Shown: positions 19,213 to 28,926 of the stretch, piece by piece | Position numbering within the stretch: position 1 is the first letter of the stretch | Layout of the letters: each line of letters opens with the position of its first letter | Assembly: GCA_016719395.1 (NCBI GenBank) | Contig: JADJZF010000012.1 | Location: forward strand, 157,695 to 221,694 | From: Candidatus Amarobacter glycogenicus | GTDB taxonomy: Bacteria > Chloroflexota > Dehalococcoidia > Tepidiformales > Tepidiformaceae | Length of the DNA stretch: 64,000 nt | Direction of reading: 5' to 3' | Made by a program: the position numbers and the translations under genes | The notes under the pieces: generated by a model | Told to the model about the DNA's origin: nothing | Seen by the model: the letters and a program-made list of their open reading frames with translations, nothing else | The model's database searches: none

Positions 19213-21208
19213 TCACGCTGCCGCGTGCGCCGTTACCAGCCGGTCGCGACCCGTGTTCTTCGCTTCGTAGAGTGCCTTATCCGCGATGTCATACGCCCGG
19301 GCGACCGCGTCCTTCGTGTTGTCGCTCGCCCTTCGGCACGGCGCCAGCCCGGCGCTGATGGTGACACTCACCACCCGGCCCTCGGAGAGTCCGCAGGGTC
19401 TCGCCGCCACCAGCTCCACCGCGCGCTGGCATGCGCGTTCGGCGTCTGCGACCGAGACGTTGAAAAGCGCGCCAAATTCCTCGCCGCCGAGTCGCCCGAT
19501 GACACCATCCTCGCCGATGGCGGCGCCCAGGGACTCCGCGACCGTCTTCAGGACCGTGTCGCCCGCCGGGTGGCCATACTGGTCGTTCACGCGCTTGAAG
19601 CGGTCCACGTCGAAGACTGCGATCGCGGTCGGATGCCGGCTGGCCGCCATCTCGAACCACGCTCGCCGCGACAGGACGCCGGTGAGTGCGTCGTGTTGCG
19701 CCAGGTACTCTGCGCGCAGCCGTGAAGCTTCCGCTTCGCGAGCGGACGCCTCGGCCCGTTCCATCGCCGCCGTGAGGTCGATGTTCATGCGCTGGAGCTC
19801 TCTCGTCGCACGCAGCCGCTCAGATTCATCGGTGGTGACACCGATGACGCCTGTGGCCGAACCGTCGTGGTCGCGTAGCGGCGCGAACCGGGTCTGGAAG
19901 TCCCGGCCGTCCCACTGCATATCCGCCGTGAAGCTGTCTCCGGCCAGCCCGCGTTCGAGGTTCGCCCGAAGTTCTTCGGCGAAGGAGCCGCGCACCAGGT
20001 CGTAGATCCGGCTGCCCACCAGCGAGGCCGTCTCCTGCGCGATCGTGCCCTTGTCGGCGCCTTCCAGCAGCACGATCGTCCCATCCGGTTCGAAGACCGT
20101 GATGAAGACCGGGGCATTCGTGAAAACTGCCCTCAGACGCTGGTCCGTCTCGCGCAGTTCGCGGTTCAGTTTGAAGGCCCGCATGGTTGGTCCGGCCTGG
20201 GCCACCAGCGAACCGAGGAAGCCCATCTCCGTCTCGTCGAAGGCATGCTGTTCCGACCCGCAAAACGTGATCGTCGCGTACAACGCGTCCTTCGTGAACA
20301 CCGGGAAGGACGCCATCGAAAGGATGTGCGCCTGTTCGTAGAAGTGGCGCAGCTCGTCGTTCACCAGCAACTGCTCATTCGGGTCGCCAACGTCCGGGAC
20401 GGTGTAGGGCTGCCGAGTCCATGCCATGTGGCGCGCCCCCAGCAAATCGCGTTCGCCGGAGTTCTCTGATTCTTGTCCGCGCTTGCCGCGCTCCGCTGTC
20501 TCGGTGTTCGAGTGCCTCCCGACGTTTATGGCCCGGTCGATGACGCGTTCGATGCCGGGGTCGAAAACGAGGATGACGACCCACGCGAAGCCGCTTGCCC
20601 GGGACATGCTGTCGCCAGCGCGGAGAGCGGGTTATCCGCGTGTTCCGCCTGCGTGAACGCTTCGGCGATCTCGCCAAGGACACGCATCTGGCCCTGCAAT
20701 CGTTCGCGGCGCTCGCTGTCGAGCACGTTGCCGATCAGGTAAGCCATCAGGGGGCGCACACTGCCCAGCAACTCCACCTGGTCCTCACTGAGGCCGTCGG
20801 GCCATGGGCCGCGGACGATCAACATCTCTGAGTTGCTCTCGTCGCCGGGAAGGATCGCGGCGATATGCGTCGCGGGCACCTGGGCCGAGAGGGGGACCAC
20901 ATCGCCAACCAGCCGGTCGGTGACAGTCAGCAACCGGTTGGGTTCGCCCGGATTGGCGGCCGTTTCCGCCACGCGTACCAGTACCCGCGGTGCTTGATCT
21001 CATACTGGGCCGGGTCTCCGTCGTCCCCGAGACGGACGAAGGCCGGGTCGCCGCTCCGGACCACGTAGGCGTCATCTGCATCGAAGAGTCGCCGGATCTC
21101 GGCACAGGCTGCGACCACCGTCTCGACCGTTGCCGTGCCTGGCGGTGTCGAAGCAAGGCGCGAAAGCGCCCCGAGCGTCCCGGACATTCCCTTTCCTGCT
21201 TTCCCCAC
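19213..21208 (-). CDS. GAF/PAS diguanylate cyclase, frameshifted
   Basis: A c-di-GMP synthase of about 660 residues, in three frame segments. The N-terminal piece starts at 21208 (IRRLFDADDAYVVRSGD, GAF-like). The next runs from about 20960 to 20585 (EMLIVRGPWPDGLSEDQ). The last runs from about 20585 to the stop at 19213 and holds a second GAF (YATITFCGSEQHAF), a PAS domain (LRAVFTNAPVFITVFEPDGT) and a GGDEF domain (QHDALTGVLSRRAWFE, FDVDRFKRVNDQYGH, RLGGEEFGALF). GGEEF indicates an active site. The inhibitory RxxD site normally five residues upstream is absent. Each frame change equals one missing base, near 20960 and 20585. The gene probably encodes one soluble sensor. Confidence 0.8.
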
Positions 21209-21264
21209 TCCGTTCTCCTAGGTTTACGGCAAGAAGGCGCCCGAGTCGTAGCCCATCGAAAAGG

Positions 21265-21293
21265 GAGAGGGCTCGCACCAGGCGAGCCCTCTC
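21265..21293 (-). terminator. Rho-independent terminator after the ABC exporter genes
   Basis: Perfect 12-base stem GAGAGGGCTCGC/GCGAGCCCTCTC with a 5-base loop. On the minus strand it is followed by CC and TTTT. It lies 22 bases past the exporter stop and before the cyclase gene. Confidence 0.85.
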
Positions 21294-21315
21294 GAACACT
21301 CCGGTTTCGGCGGGC

Positions 21316-23283
21316 TCAGCCGCCTGCTGCGGGCTGGGGAGCCATGTTCGGCTGCAGTTCACCCCGGCGGCGGGCAGCGACGGCTTCGTCCTCCCCGACG
21401 ACGGCGGTGCCCTGCTGCGACTGCTCCTGTTCGTAGGTCATCTTGTAGAGGTTGGCGTAAATGCCGCCCTTCGCCAGCAACTCGTCGTGGCTGCCGATCT
21501 CTGCGATCTGACCCTTGTCGAGGACGACGATCCGGTTGGCCTCGCGGATCGTCGACAGCCGGTGGGCAATGACGAACGAAGTACGGTTCTTCAGGAGCTC
21601 CCGCAGAGCACGCTGGATGACGACTTCCGTCTGCGTATCGACGTACGCCGTCGCCTCATCGAGCACCAGGATCCGCGGAGATGCCAGGATCGCCCGCGCG
21701 AAGCTGATGAGCTGGCGCTGCCCCACCGAAAGGTTCTGTCCGCGCTGCTGGAGGACGGTATCGTAGCCATGCTCCAACCGCGATATGAATTCGTCCGCCC
21801 CGACGGCCTTCGCGGCGGCTTCCACCTGGTCCGCCGTCGCCTCCGGCCGCCCATAGGCGATGTTGTCGCGGACCGAGCCGCTGAAGAGATACGGGTTCTG
21901 GAGGACCACGCCCATGTGCCGCGTCAGTGAGCGGCGCTTTACATCGCGGATGTCGTGTCCGTCGATCTTGATCGACCCGGCCGTCACTTCGTACCCGCGG
22001 CTGATGAGCGAGGTAATGGTGGTCTTCCCGGCGCCGGTCGGCCCCACGAAGGCGATAGTCTCGCCCGGCTCCACGTGGAGCGTGATTCCCCGGAGGATCG
22101 GGACGCTCTCGGTGTAGTGGAAGTGGACGTCGTCGAAATCCACGCGGCCCTCGACGGTCTCAAGCTCGAGCGCGTTCGGCTTGTCCTGGATGCGCGCCTC
22201 GGTATCGAGCACTTCGAAGATGCGTTCGCCGCCGGCCATCGCGCGCTGCAGCATCGTGTACTGCAGCACAAGGTCCCGGATCGGGTCGAAGAACCGGCCG
22301 ACGTACAACATGAACGCGACGAGCACCGCGAACAGGCTCGCGACATCGACCGTGCCTTCCGCATTCAGTGCCCGCAGCCCGCCGACGATCAGGACAGCGC
22401 AGGTCGCTATGGCCACCGCGAGCTCGATCACGGGCATGATCGCGGCGCTCAACATGCCCGCCCAGATGTTCGCCTTGCGATTCTCCTGGTTGAGTGCGTC
22501 GAAGCGCCGCGCGTTCTCGCCTTCGCGCGACATCGATTGGACCGCGCGCACGCCCGAAACGTTCTCCGCCAGGGTGCCGTACAGCGCGCTGATCTTGATG
22601 CGCACGTTCACGAACGCCTGCTTCGCGTGGCGCGCCCACCAGAGCATCACCAGCACGAGCGGCGGGACGATGGCGAAAGTGACCAGAGCGAGTTGCCAAT
22701 CGAGGAACATCAGTACGGTGACGACGACGGCAAGGCCCACGAAATCCGCGAGGAAGGTGAGCGATCCGCTGGTCAGGAGCTCTTGCATCACCGTGACGTC
22801 GCTCGTCAGGCGGCTGATCATGCGGCCGACTTCCATCTCGTCGTAGAAACTCAACGAGAGGCCCTGCATGTGGTCATACATCTCGCTGCGTAGTTGCAGC
22901 AGCAGCCGGTTGCCCATCCACGCCGTGGTGAGCAACTGGATGTAGGCGGAAATCCAGGTGATGCCGGCCGTCCCGACCATGATGCCGAGGAGCCACCACA
23001 CACGCGTCTCGTTGCCCTCGACTCCTGCTTTCACGGTCATGCCGATGAGGAGCGGCTGCAGGTAGCTCGTCACGGCCGAGATGATCATGCAAGAAAGTGC
23101 GAGGAACGCCTGCTTCTTGTAAGGCTTCAGGTACGGGAGGATTCGCTTCACAACCTGTGAGTCATAGGCCTTCCCGAGGTATTCGTCGTCCCAGCCATCG
23201 CTGCCGCGGCCGTGCCGCGGTCCCATGGACTGACCCCCAATGCCGGTGCTCCAGCCGCCGGCGCCTGCTCCACCACCGAACAT
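21316..23283 (-). CDS. ABC exporter half-transporter, consensus ATP site subunit
   Basis: A 655-residue fused membrane/ATPase subunit. Six helices span about 50-340, with loops typical of MsbA/LmrA-type exporters. The ATPase has Walker A GPTGAGKTT, Q-loop LQNPYLFSG, signature LSVGQRQ, Walker B ILVLDEATAYVD and switch AHRLST. The catalytic Glu is present, but the signature reads LSVGQ rather than LSGGQ. An N-terminal glycine-rich segment of about 30 residues precedes the core. Its ATG shares one base with the TGA of the upstream half-transporter, so the two are coupled and should form a heterodimer. Substrate is unknown; drugs or lipids are usual. Confidence 0.92.
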   Translation of the reverse strand: MFGGGAGAGGWSTGIGGQSMGPRHGRGSDGWDDEYLGKAYDSQVVKRILPYLKPYKKQAFLALSCMIISAVTSYLQPLLIGMTVKAGVEGNETRVWWLLGIMVGTAGITWISAYIQLLTTAWMGNRLLLQLRSEMYDHMQGLSLSFYDEMEVGRMISRLTSDVTVMQELLTSGSLTFLADFVGLAVVVTVLMFLDWQLALVTFAIVPPLVLVMLWWARHAKQAFVNVRIKISALYGTLAENVSGVRAVQSMSREGENARRFDALNQENRKANIWAGMLSAAIMPVIELAVAIATCAVLIVGGLRALNAEGTVDVASLFAVLVAFMLYVGRFFDPIRDLVLQYTMLQRAMAGGERIFEVLDTEARIQDKPNALELETVEGRVDFDDVHFHYTESVPILRGITLHVEPGETIAFVGPTGAGKTTITSLISRGYEVTAGSIKIDGHDIRDVKRRSLTRHMGVVLQNPYLFSGSVRDNIAYGRPEATADQVEAAAKAVGADEFISRLEHGYDTVLQQRGQNLSVGQRQLISFARAILASPRILVLDEATAYVDTQTEVVIQRALRELLKNRTSFVIAHRLSTIREANRIVVLDKGQIAEIGSHDELLAKGGIYANLYKMTYEQEQSQQGTAVVGEDEAVAARRRGELQPNMAPQPAAGG

Positions 23284-25268
23284 CAGGAACCACCTCCAGA
23301 GCCGCCGGAGCCTTCCCCGGCGAGCAGCCTCGCACGGACGCGTTCGACGACTTGCGGCGGGATCCCCGCCGTATCGCCGGTGCGAACCCGTTCTCGGATT
23401 GCATCGATCATCGCCGCCGAAGGCGGCCCTCCCTGGAACCCTCCGCCGTTGCCGAAGCTTCCAGGCCCGGCTGCCACCGAATTCGGGGTGGGGCGCCCGA
23501 GCGCTTCTTCCTGGTCGCGAAGCTCCAGGTCGAAAATCTGGCGGTAGAGGCCTTCCTGCTCGAGCAACTCGGCGTGCTTGCCGCGCTGCACCACGCGCCC
23601 GCCCTTGAGCACCAGGATCTCATCGGCCCGCATCACCGTGCGCAGGCGCTGGGCGATCACGAACGTTGTCCTGCCGGTCATCAGTTCGTTCAGCGCCTGC
23701 TGGATCAGGAACTCGGTCTGCGAGTCCACGCTCGCCGTCGAGTCATCGAAGATGAGCAGCTTCGGGTCCAGGAGGAGGGTCCGCGCGATGGCGATGCGCT
23801 GCTTCTGCCCGCCGGAAAGCGTCACGCCGCGTTCGCCCACCCACTCCTCGTAGCCGTACGGCAGGCTCACGATGAAATCGTGGATGCGGGCCGCTTTCGC
23901 TGCCTTTTCGATGTCCTCCTGGGTTGCCTCCGGGCGCCCGTAGGCGATGTTCTCGCGGATCGTCCCAACGAAGAGGAACACATCCTGCTGCACGATCCCG
24001 ATGTTCCGGCGGAGCGAATCGATCGTCACGTCTCGCACGTCGGTGCCATCGATCGTGATCCGGCCACCCGTTACGTCGTAGAAACGCGGGATCAGGTTGA
24101 CGACCGTCGACTTGCCGCTGCCGGTTGGCCCCAGCAGGGCGATGACCTTTCCCGGAGTGGCATCGATGTCGACTTCGGTCAGGACCGCGCTCAGGTTGTC
24201 GTACCCGAAGCTCACCTTCTCGAACTGGACATGGCCCGTGACATTCGTCAGGACCTTCGCGTCCGGCTTCTCCTGCACGGCCGACTGCGCGTCCAGGAGC
24301 TCGAAGACGCGCTCCGACGAGCTGATGCACCGCGCTGCCATGTTGATGATCATGCCGATGGAGCGGAGCGGCAGCTGGAGCAAGTTCAGCCAGAGCGTGA
24401 AGACCGTCAGGTTGCCGACGCTCAGGTCGCCCTGGGAGATAAGGTAGGCGCCCACGCCCACGGTGACGGCGACCTGGGCCGCCGAGAGGCCCTGAAGCAT
24501 CGGCTGGTTGCCCGCCTGCACGCGCGATGAGTAGTAGCTCAGGTCCGCCTGCTTCTTTGCGGCCTCCGAGAACTTCTTGCTCTCAAAGGGCTCCTGGGCG
24601 AACGCTTTCACGACCCGGATGCCTGTGAGGCCCTCTTCCGCCACCTGCGTCATCTCTGCCTGGTTCTGCTGGATCTCCATCCAGATCGGCCGCAGGCGCG
24701 AGCTCGTCACCCAGGAACGCCACGCCAGGAAGGGCATGCTCGCTACCGAGACCAGGGCGAGCTGCCAGTTGATGATGAACATGCCCACCACCGAGATGAG
24801 CAACATGATCCCGATGAACGCGAGCCGCAGCGCCCCCATGTTCACGAACATCCGGATGCTCTCCACATCCTGGGTGGAGCGCGACATAATCTGGCCTGTC
24901 TGCGCCTTGTCGTGATAGGCGTAGCTCAGGCGTTGAAGGTTGTCGTAGATCTTGTTCCGGATGTCATAGGCGACCGACTGCCCGACCGTCTCGCCGAGGT
25001 ACTGCTGCCCGAACTGTGCGAGTCCGCGCCCGATGGCGAACAGCACGATCGCCACCGCACCGTAAATGATGAGCCGCTCGCTGCCATCGAGGCCCGTCAG
25101 TTTCCCCGAGGCATCGCGCTGCGGGTCCAGGCCAAAGTCGATCGCGTAGCGGATGAGCAGCGGGCTCACCATCACGAACACGCTCGCCGAAAGCATCGCC
25201 GTCCATGCAAGCGCCAACTGCTTCTTGTATGGCTTCAGAAAAGGAATCAGGCGCAAGAGCCAACGCAC
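23283..25268 (-). CDS. ABC exporter half-transporter, degenerate ATP site subunit
   Basis: A 661-residue half-transporter, first gene of the exporter pair. Six membrane helices occupy about 15-320, then an ATPase with Walker A GPTGSGKST, signature LSGGQKQRIAIARTL, Walker B LLIFDDSTASVD and switch AQRLRT. The usual catalytic Glu after Walker B is Asp, and the switch His is Gln. These are the marks of the degenerate site in heterodimeric exporters such as TM287/288. The tail is glycine-rich and about 60 residues long. Upstream, 25269-25454 separates it from the divergent J-domain gene. Confidence 0.92.
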   Translation of the reverse strand: MRWLLRLIPFLKPYKKQLALAWTAMLSASVFVMVSPLLIRYAIDFGLDPQRDASGKLTGLDGSERLIIYGAVAIVLFAIGRGLAQFGQQYLGETVGQSVAYDIRNKIYDNLQRLSYAYHDKAQTGQIMSRSTQDVESIRMFVNMGALRLAFIGIMLLISVVGMFIINWQLALVSVASMPFLAWRSWVTSSRLRPIWMEIQQNQAEMTQVAEEGLTGIRVVKAFAQEPFESKKFSEAAKKQADLSYYSSRVQAGNQPMLQGLSAAQVAVTVGVGAYLISQGDLSVGNLTVFTLWLNLLQLPLRSIGMIINMAARCISSSERVFELLDAQSAVQEKPDAKVLTNVTGHVQFEKVSFGYDNLSAVLTEVDIDATPGKVIALLGPTGSGKSTVVNLIPRFYDVTGGRITIDGTDVRDVTIDSLRRNIGIVQQDVFLFVGTIRENIAYGRPEATQEDIEKAAKAARIHDFIVSLPYGYEEWVGERGVTLSGGQKQRIAIARTLLLDPKLLIFDDSTASVDSQTEFLIQQALNELMTGRTTFVIAQRLRTVMRADEILVLKGGRVVQRGKHAELLEQEGLYRQIFDLELRDQEEALGRPTPNSVAAGPGSFGNGGGFQGGPPSAAMIDAIRERVRTGDTAGIPPQVVERVRARLLAGEGSGGSGGGS

Positions 25269-25454
25269 GGGCCACCCCCCTATCGATGGAGCCTATCATA
25301 CCCTCACGCGAACGTGAAGTTTCTATGATGCGAAACATCTTCCGCGCGAACACACGCCTTCGCCCGTGCTCTGCCTGGGCTCTCACGCGTCCCGCCGGGG
25401 CGACTCGACTCCCCTGCCGGATCGACGCCTCCGCCTGATACCATCGCAGCAGCC

Positions 25455-26568
25455 ATGGGGGCCCCCGAAACCGACTACTACGCCATTCTCCAGGTCGCTC
25501 ACACCGCGAGCGAAGCCGACATTCGCTCCGCCTACCGGCGCCTCGCCCGCGAACACCACCCCGATGCCAACCCCTCGCCGGAAGCGGAACAGTCCATGCG
25601 CCGCATAAACCAGGCGTGGGAAACCCTCCGCGACCCGGAAAAACGCTCCATTTACGATAGCCAGCGCCCGAGACGCGCCCGCCCGCCCGCCCGCCCGATG
25701 CGCGCGCAGCCGCCCCCGCGGCCACGACCACGGCAACGCCCCCAGGAACAGGGGTTCCCTCCCGAAGACAGTGCGCGAGAAGCCCCACGTGCATCGGTGG
25801 AATACACCGGCGACCTTTCCATCAACTGGTATCGCGAAGTCGGCGTCCGGGAAGACGCCCCCCGCCAGGAGATCGTTAAAGCGCTTTCGAAGATGGCTGC
25901 CGGCCTCAGCGGCGCCGACATCAGTGCTACCGAGTTCGCTCGGCGCCGCAAGACCATGCGCGAGGCCTGGGCGGTCCTCGGCGACCAGTACATGCGCGCC
26001 GCCTACGACCGTGCCCGCAAGAAATCACCGAACGTGCCTGCTCCGCCGGAGCCAGGCGCGGCCTCCTCCTGGCCCCGCGCCGACTCCGCCGCCCGGTTAC
26101 CGCCTTGGACCAGTCACCGTGAATGGCCACGCTGTCGACAAGGCGGCATCGCTCGCCGGCGCGGACCTTCGTGGTGCGGACCTCCGAGGACTCGACCTGG
26201 CAGGAATCGACCTGCGCGACGCCCGCCTCCAGGGCGCCGACCTCGAAGCGGCCTCGCTTCGCCGGGCACGCCTCCAGGGCGCCGACCTTTCCGGTTCGAA
26301 CCTTCGCTTTGCGGACCTCTCCCATGCCGATGCCACCGCTGCCTCTCTCCGCCAGGCCGACCTCGCCAGCGCGGCTCTCCACGCGACCGTCTTCTTTCGG
26401 GCGGTCCTGGCAGGGGCCAGCCTTGCCGGCTCCGTCGGCCCCGGGATCAACCTGGACTATGCAGACCTGGCGCGGACCGACTTCACCGGCGCGAAGATCA
26501 CGCCCCAGCTCATCGAGCGGGGAAACCTGGCCGGTACGATCATGCCGGACGGAACCACCACCAGTTGA
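25455..26568 (+). CDS. J-domain protein with C-terminal pentapeptide repeats, frameshifted
   Basis: Starts at ATG 25455. Residues 5-70 are a J domain (DYYAILQVAHTASEADIRSAY, then REHHPDANP with the HPD motif). A proline/arginine-rich linker follows at about 75-110, then a second region resembling a degenerate J domain (LSINWYREVGVREDAPRQEI). Near 26060 the frame changes by one base. The continuation reads PPGYRLGPVTVNGHAVD and then about 20 pentapeptide repeats of the A(D/N)LxG kind (GADLRGADLRGLDL). The HPD motif predicts stimulation of a DnaK-type chaperone; the repeats form a right-handed beta-helix of unknown target. It lies just upstream of CIRCE-groES, and no DnaK is in the window. Confidence 0.72.
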
Positions 26569-26665
26569 CCGGCCCGGACATGTTCACTCCGGGCTCAAGC
26601 GGACATCTTCACGCGGCATTTGGCCCCGACGTTTTCTCTCGCCCGCGCCAAGCGCAGCTACAGGA

Positions 26666-26692
26666 CTAGCACTCTCACCGATAGAGTGCTAA
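26666..26692. promoter_or_regulatory. CIRCE operator (HrcA binding site)
   Basis: CTAGCACTC at 26666-26674, a 9-base spacer, then GAGTGCTAA at 26684-26692. This matches the CIRCE consensus TTAGCACTC-N9-GAGTGCTAA with a single mismatch. It sits 54 bases before groES, so groESL is expected to be repressed by HrcA and induced by heat. No hrcA is in the window. Confidence 0.95.
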
Positions 26693-26746
26693 CATCCCCG
26701 ATTGCTACCCATTGCACTTGACTTCCCAGGAGGAATCACACCTTTT

Positions 26747-27073
26747 ATGGCAGCTAAGACCGCTTCCAAGACCGCCGCCAAGACGCGGCTCGTCCCCCTC
26801 GCCGACCGCCTGGTCATCACTCCCCTCAAGCAGGAAGAAGTGACGACCAGCGGATTGGTCATCCCCGACACCGCCAAGGAAAAGCCCCAGCAGGGCGAAG
26901 TCGTCGCCGTCGGCCCCGGCCGCCTCGATGACGCCGGCAAGCGCGTCGACATGGGCCTCGCCGTCGGCGACCGTGTCCTCTACGCCAAGTACACCGGCAC
27001 CGACATCAAGCTCGACAACGTCGACTACATCGTCCTCAACGAGAAGGACGTCCTCTGCAAGCTCGAGGTCTAG
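26747..27073 (+). CDS. groES: Co-chaperonin GroES
   Basis: A 108-residue co-chaperonin that caps GroEL. ATG 26747 is chosen because AGGAGG lies at 26728-26733 and CIRCE just upstream. The body is canonical: LVPLADRLVITPLKQEEVTTSGLVIPD (mobile loop), KPQQGEVVAVGPGR, VGDRVLYAKYTGTDIKLDNVDYIVLNEKDVL. It has an extra N-terminal stretch of about 13 residues, MAAKTASKTAAKT, rich in Lys, Ala and Thr and absent from most GroES proteins. It is followed after 90 bases by groEL in the same operon. Confidence 0.97.
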   Translation: MAAKTASKTAAKTRLVPLADRLVITPLKQEEVTTSGLVIPDTAKEKPQQGEVVAVGPGRLDDAGKRVDMGLAVGDRVLYAKYTGTDIKLDNVDYIVLNEKDVLCKLEV

Positions 27074-27163
27074 TGCCGAATCCCCCGGAGGCGCCCCGCA
27101 CCGGCCACCCCTGACGGGACGCCTTCGCCTTCGGTACCTCGCACTTCAGAAAGAGAGAATCCC

Positions 27164-28786
27164 ATGGTTGCAAAGCAACTGCTGTTCGATGAGTCGGCGC
27201 GCAAGCGGCTCAAAGAGGGCGTCGACGCCCTCGCCGATGCCGTCAAAGTGACCCTCGGCCCTCGCGGCCGCAACGTCGTCATCGATAAGAAATTCGGCGC
27301 CCCCAGCATCACCAAGGACGGCGTCACCGTCGCCCGTGAAATCGAACTGGAAGACCCGTTCGAGAACATGGGCGCCCAGCTCGCCAAGCAGGTCGCGACG
27401 AAGACCAACGACGTCGCCGGCGATGGCACCACCACCGCCACCGTCCTCGCCCAGGCCATCGTCCGTGCTGGTCTCAAGATTGTGACCTCCGGCGCCAACC
27501 CGATGGCTGTGAAGCGCGGCATCGAAGCCGGCCTCGTCGAAGCCGTCAAGGATCTCCGCGCACAGGCTCGCCCTGTCCTCACCAAGGACCAGATCGCCCA
27601 CGTTGCCGCCATCTCCGCGAACGACAAGCAGATCGGCGAGCTCATCGCGGACGTGATGGAGAAGGTCGGCAAGGACGGAGTCATCACCGTCGAAGAGTCC
27701 CGCGGCATCAAGTTCGAAACCGAATTCGTCGATGGCCTCCAGCTCGATCGTGGCTACGTCTCTCCCTACTTCGTCACGAACACCGACCGCATGGAAGCGA
27801 TCATCGAGAACCCCTACATCCTCATCACCGATAAGAAGATCTCCGCGGTCCAGGACATCCTGCCGCTGCTCGAGAAGATTCTCCAGGTGACGAAGGACAT
27901 CGTCCTTATCTGTGACGACGTCGATGGTGAAGCGCTTGCCACCCTCGTGGTGAACAAGATGCGAGGCACCATCAACATCCTCGCCGTGAAGGCGCCGGGC
28001 TTCGGTGACCGCCGCAAGGCCCAGCTCGAAGACATCGCCATCCTCACCGGCGGCACCCTCATCACCGAGGACATCGGCCTCAAGCTGGAAAACGCTACCG
28101 TCGCCGACCTCGGTCGCGCCCGCCGTATCGTCTCCAACAAGGACGACACTACGGTCATCGAAGGCTTCGCCAGCGACGAGGCCATCCAGGCCCGGATCAA
28201 GCAAATCAAGGCCCAGGTCGATGACGCCACCAGCGACTTCGACCGCGAGAAGCTCCAGGAGCGACTCGCGAAGCTCGCCGGAGGCGTCGCCGTCATCAAA
28301 GTCGGCGCCGCGACCGAAGTCGAGCTGAAGGAAAAGAAGGCCCGAGTCGAAGACGCCCTCAGCGCTACCCGCGCTGCCGTCGACGAAGGCATCGTTGTTG
28401 GCGGCGGTGTCGCCCTGGTCCGCGCCCAGAAGGCCCTCGAAGCCCTCGCCGCGAAGACCAAGAACGACGACGAGAAGTCGGGCATCTTGCTCCTCGCCGA
28501 GGCGCTCGAAGCCCCAACCTGGACGATTGCCGATAACGGCGGCCTCGAAGGCTCCGTCATCGTCGATAAGGTCAAGAAGCTCAAGAGCGCCAGCGAAGGC
28601 TGGAACGCCGAAAACGACACCTGGGGCGATATGTTCGAACTCGGCATCGTCGACCCGGTGAAGGTGACGCGCTCGGCCCTCGAGAACGCGGTGAGCATCA
28701 GCTCGCTCGTCCTCACGACCGAGACGCTCGTCGCGGAAATCCCGCAACCGCCGATGATGGCGCCACCCCCGCCCGAAGACTACTAA
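27164..28786 (+). CDS. groEL: Chaperonin GroEL
   Basis: A 540-residue chaperonin subunit, starting at ATG 27164 behind AAGAGAGA. It has the GroEL hallmarks: KVTLGPRGRNVVIDKKFGAP, the nucleotide-site motif GDGTTTATVLAQ, GIEAGLVEAVKDL, and VVGGGVALVRA with the equatorial C-terminal region. The tail ends PPMMAPPPPEDY instead of the GGM repeats of E. coli GroEL. The second gene of the groESL operon, it is under CIRCE and closed by a strong terminator at 28814. Confidence 0.98.
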   Translation: MVAKQLLFDESARKRLKEGVDALADAVKVTLGPRGRNVVIDKKFGAPSITKDGVTVAREIELEDPFENMGAQLAKQVATKTNDVAGDGTTTATVLAQAIVRAGLKIVTSGANPMAVKRGIEAGLVEAVKDLRAQARPVLTKDQIAHVAAISANDKQIGELIADVMEKVGKDGVITVEESRGIKFETEFVDGLQLDRGYVSPYFVTNTDRMEAIIENPYILITDKKISAVQDILPLLEKILQVTKDIVLICDDVDGEALATLVVNKMRGTINILAVKAPGFGDRRKAQLEDIAILTGGTLITEDIGLKLENATVADLGRARRIVSNKDDTTVIEGFASDEAIQARIKQIKAQVDDATSDFDREKLQERLAKLAGGVAVIKVGAATEVELKEKKARVEDALSATRAAVDEGIVVGGGVALVRAQKALEALAAKTKNDDEKSGILLLAEALEAPTWTIADNGGLEGSVIVDKVKKLKSASEGWNAENDTWGDMFELGIVDPVKVTRSALENAVSISSLVLTTETLVAEIPQPPMMAPPPPEDY

Positions 28787-28813
28787 GCCTTCGGCTCCGG
28801 TAGGTTCCCCCTG

Positions 28814-28841
28814 TGCCCCCGGTTCGCAAGAGCCGGGGGCA
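28814..28841 (+). terminator. Rho-independent terminator of groESL
   Basis: A 12-base stem TGCCCCCGGTTC/GAGCCGGGGGCA (one G-T pair) closed by a GCAA tetraloop and followed by TTT, 27 bases after the groEL stop. Confidence 0.88.
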
Positions 28842-28926
28842 TTTCCGTGGTGAAGTCGATTGCAATCACTGCGGCGTCTTTTCCCGCTGAACTCGGATAC
28901 CGGCAACTCAGCAAGCGGGAGAAGGG

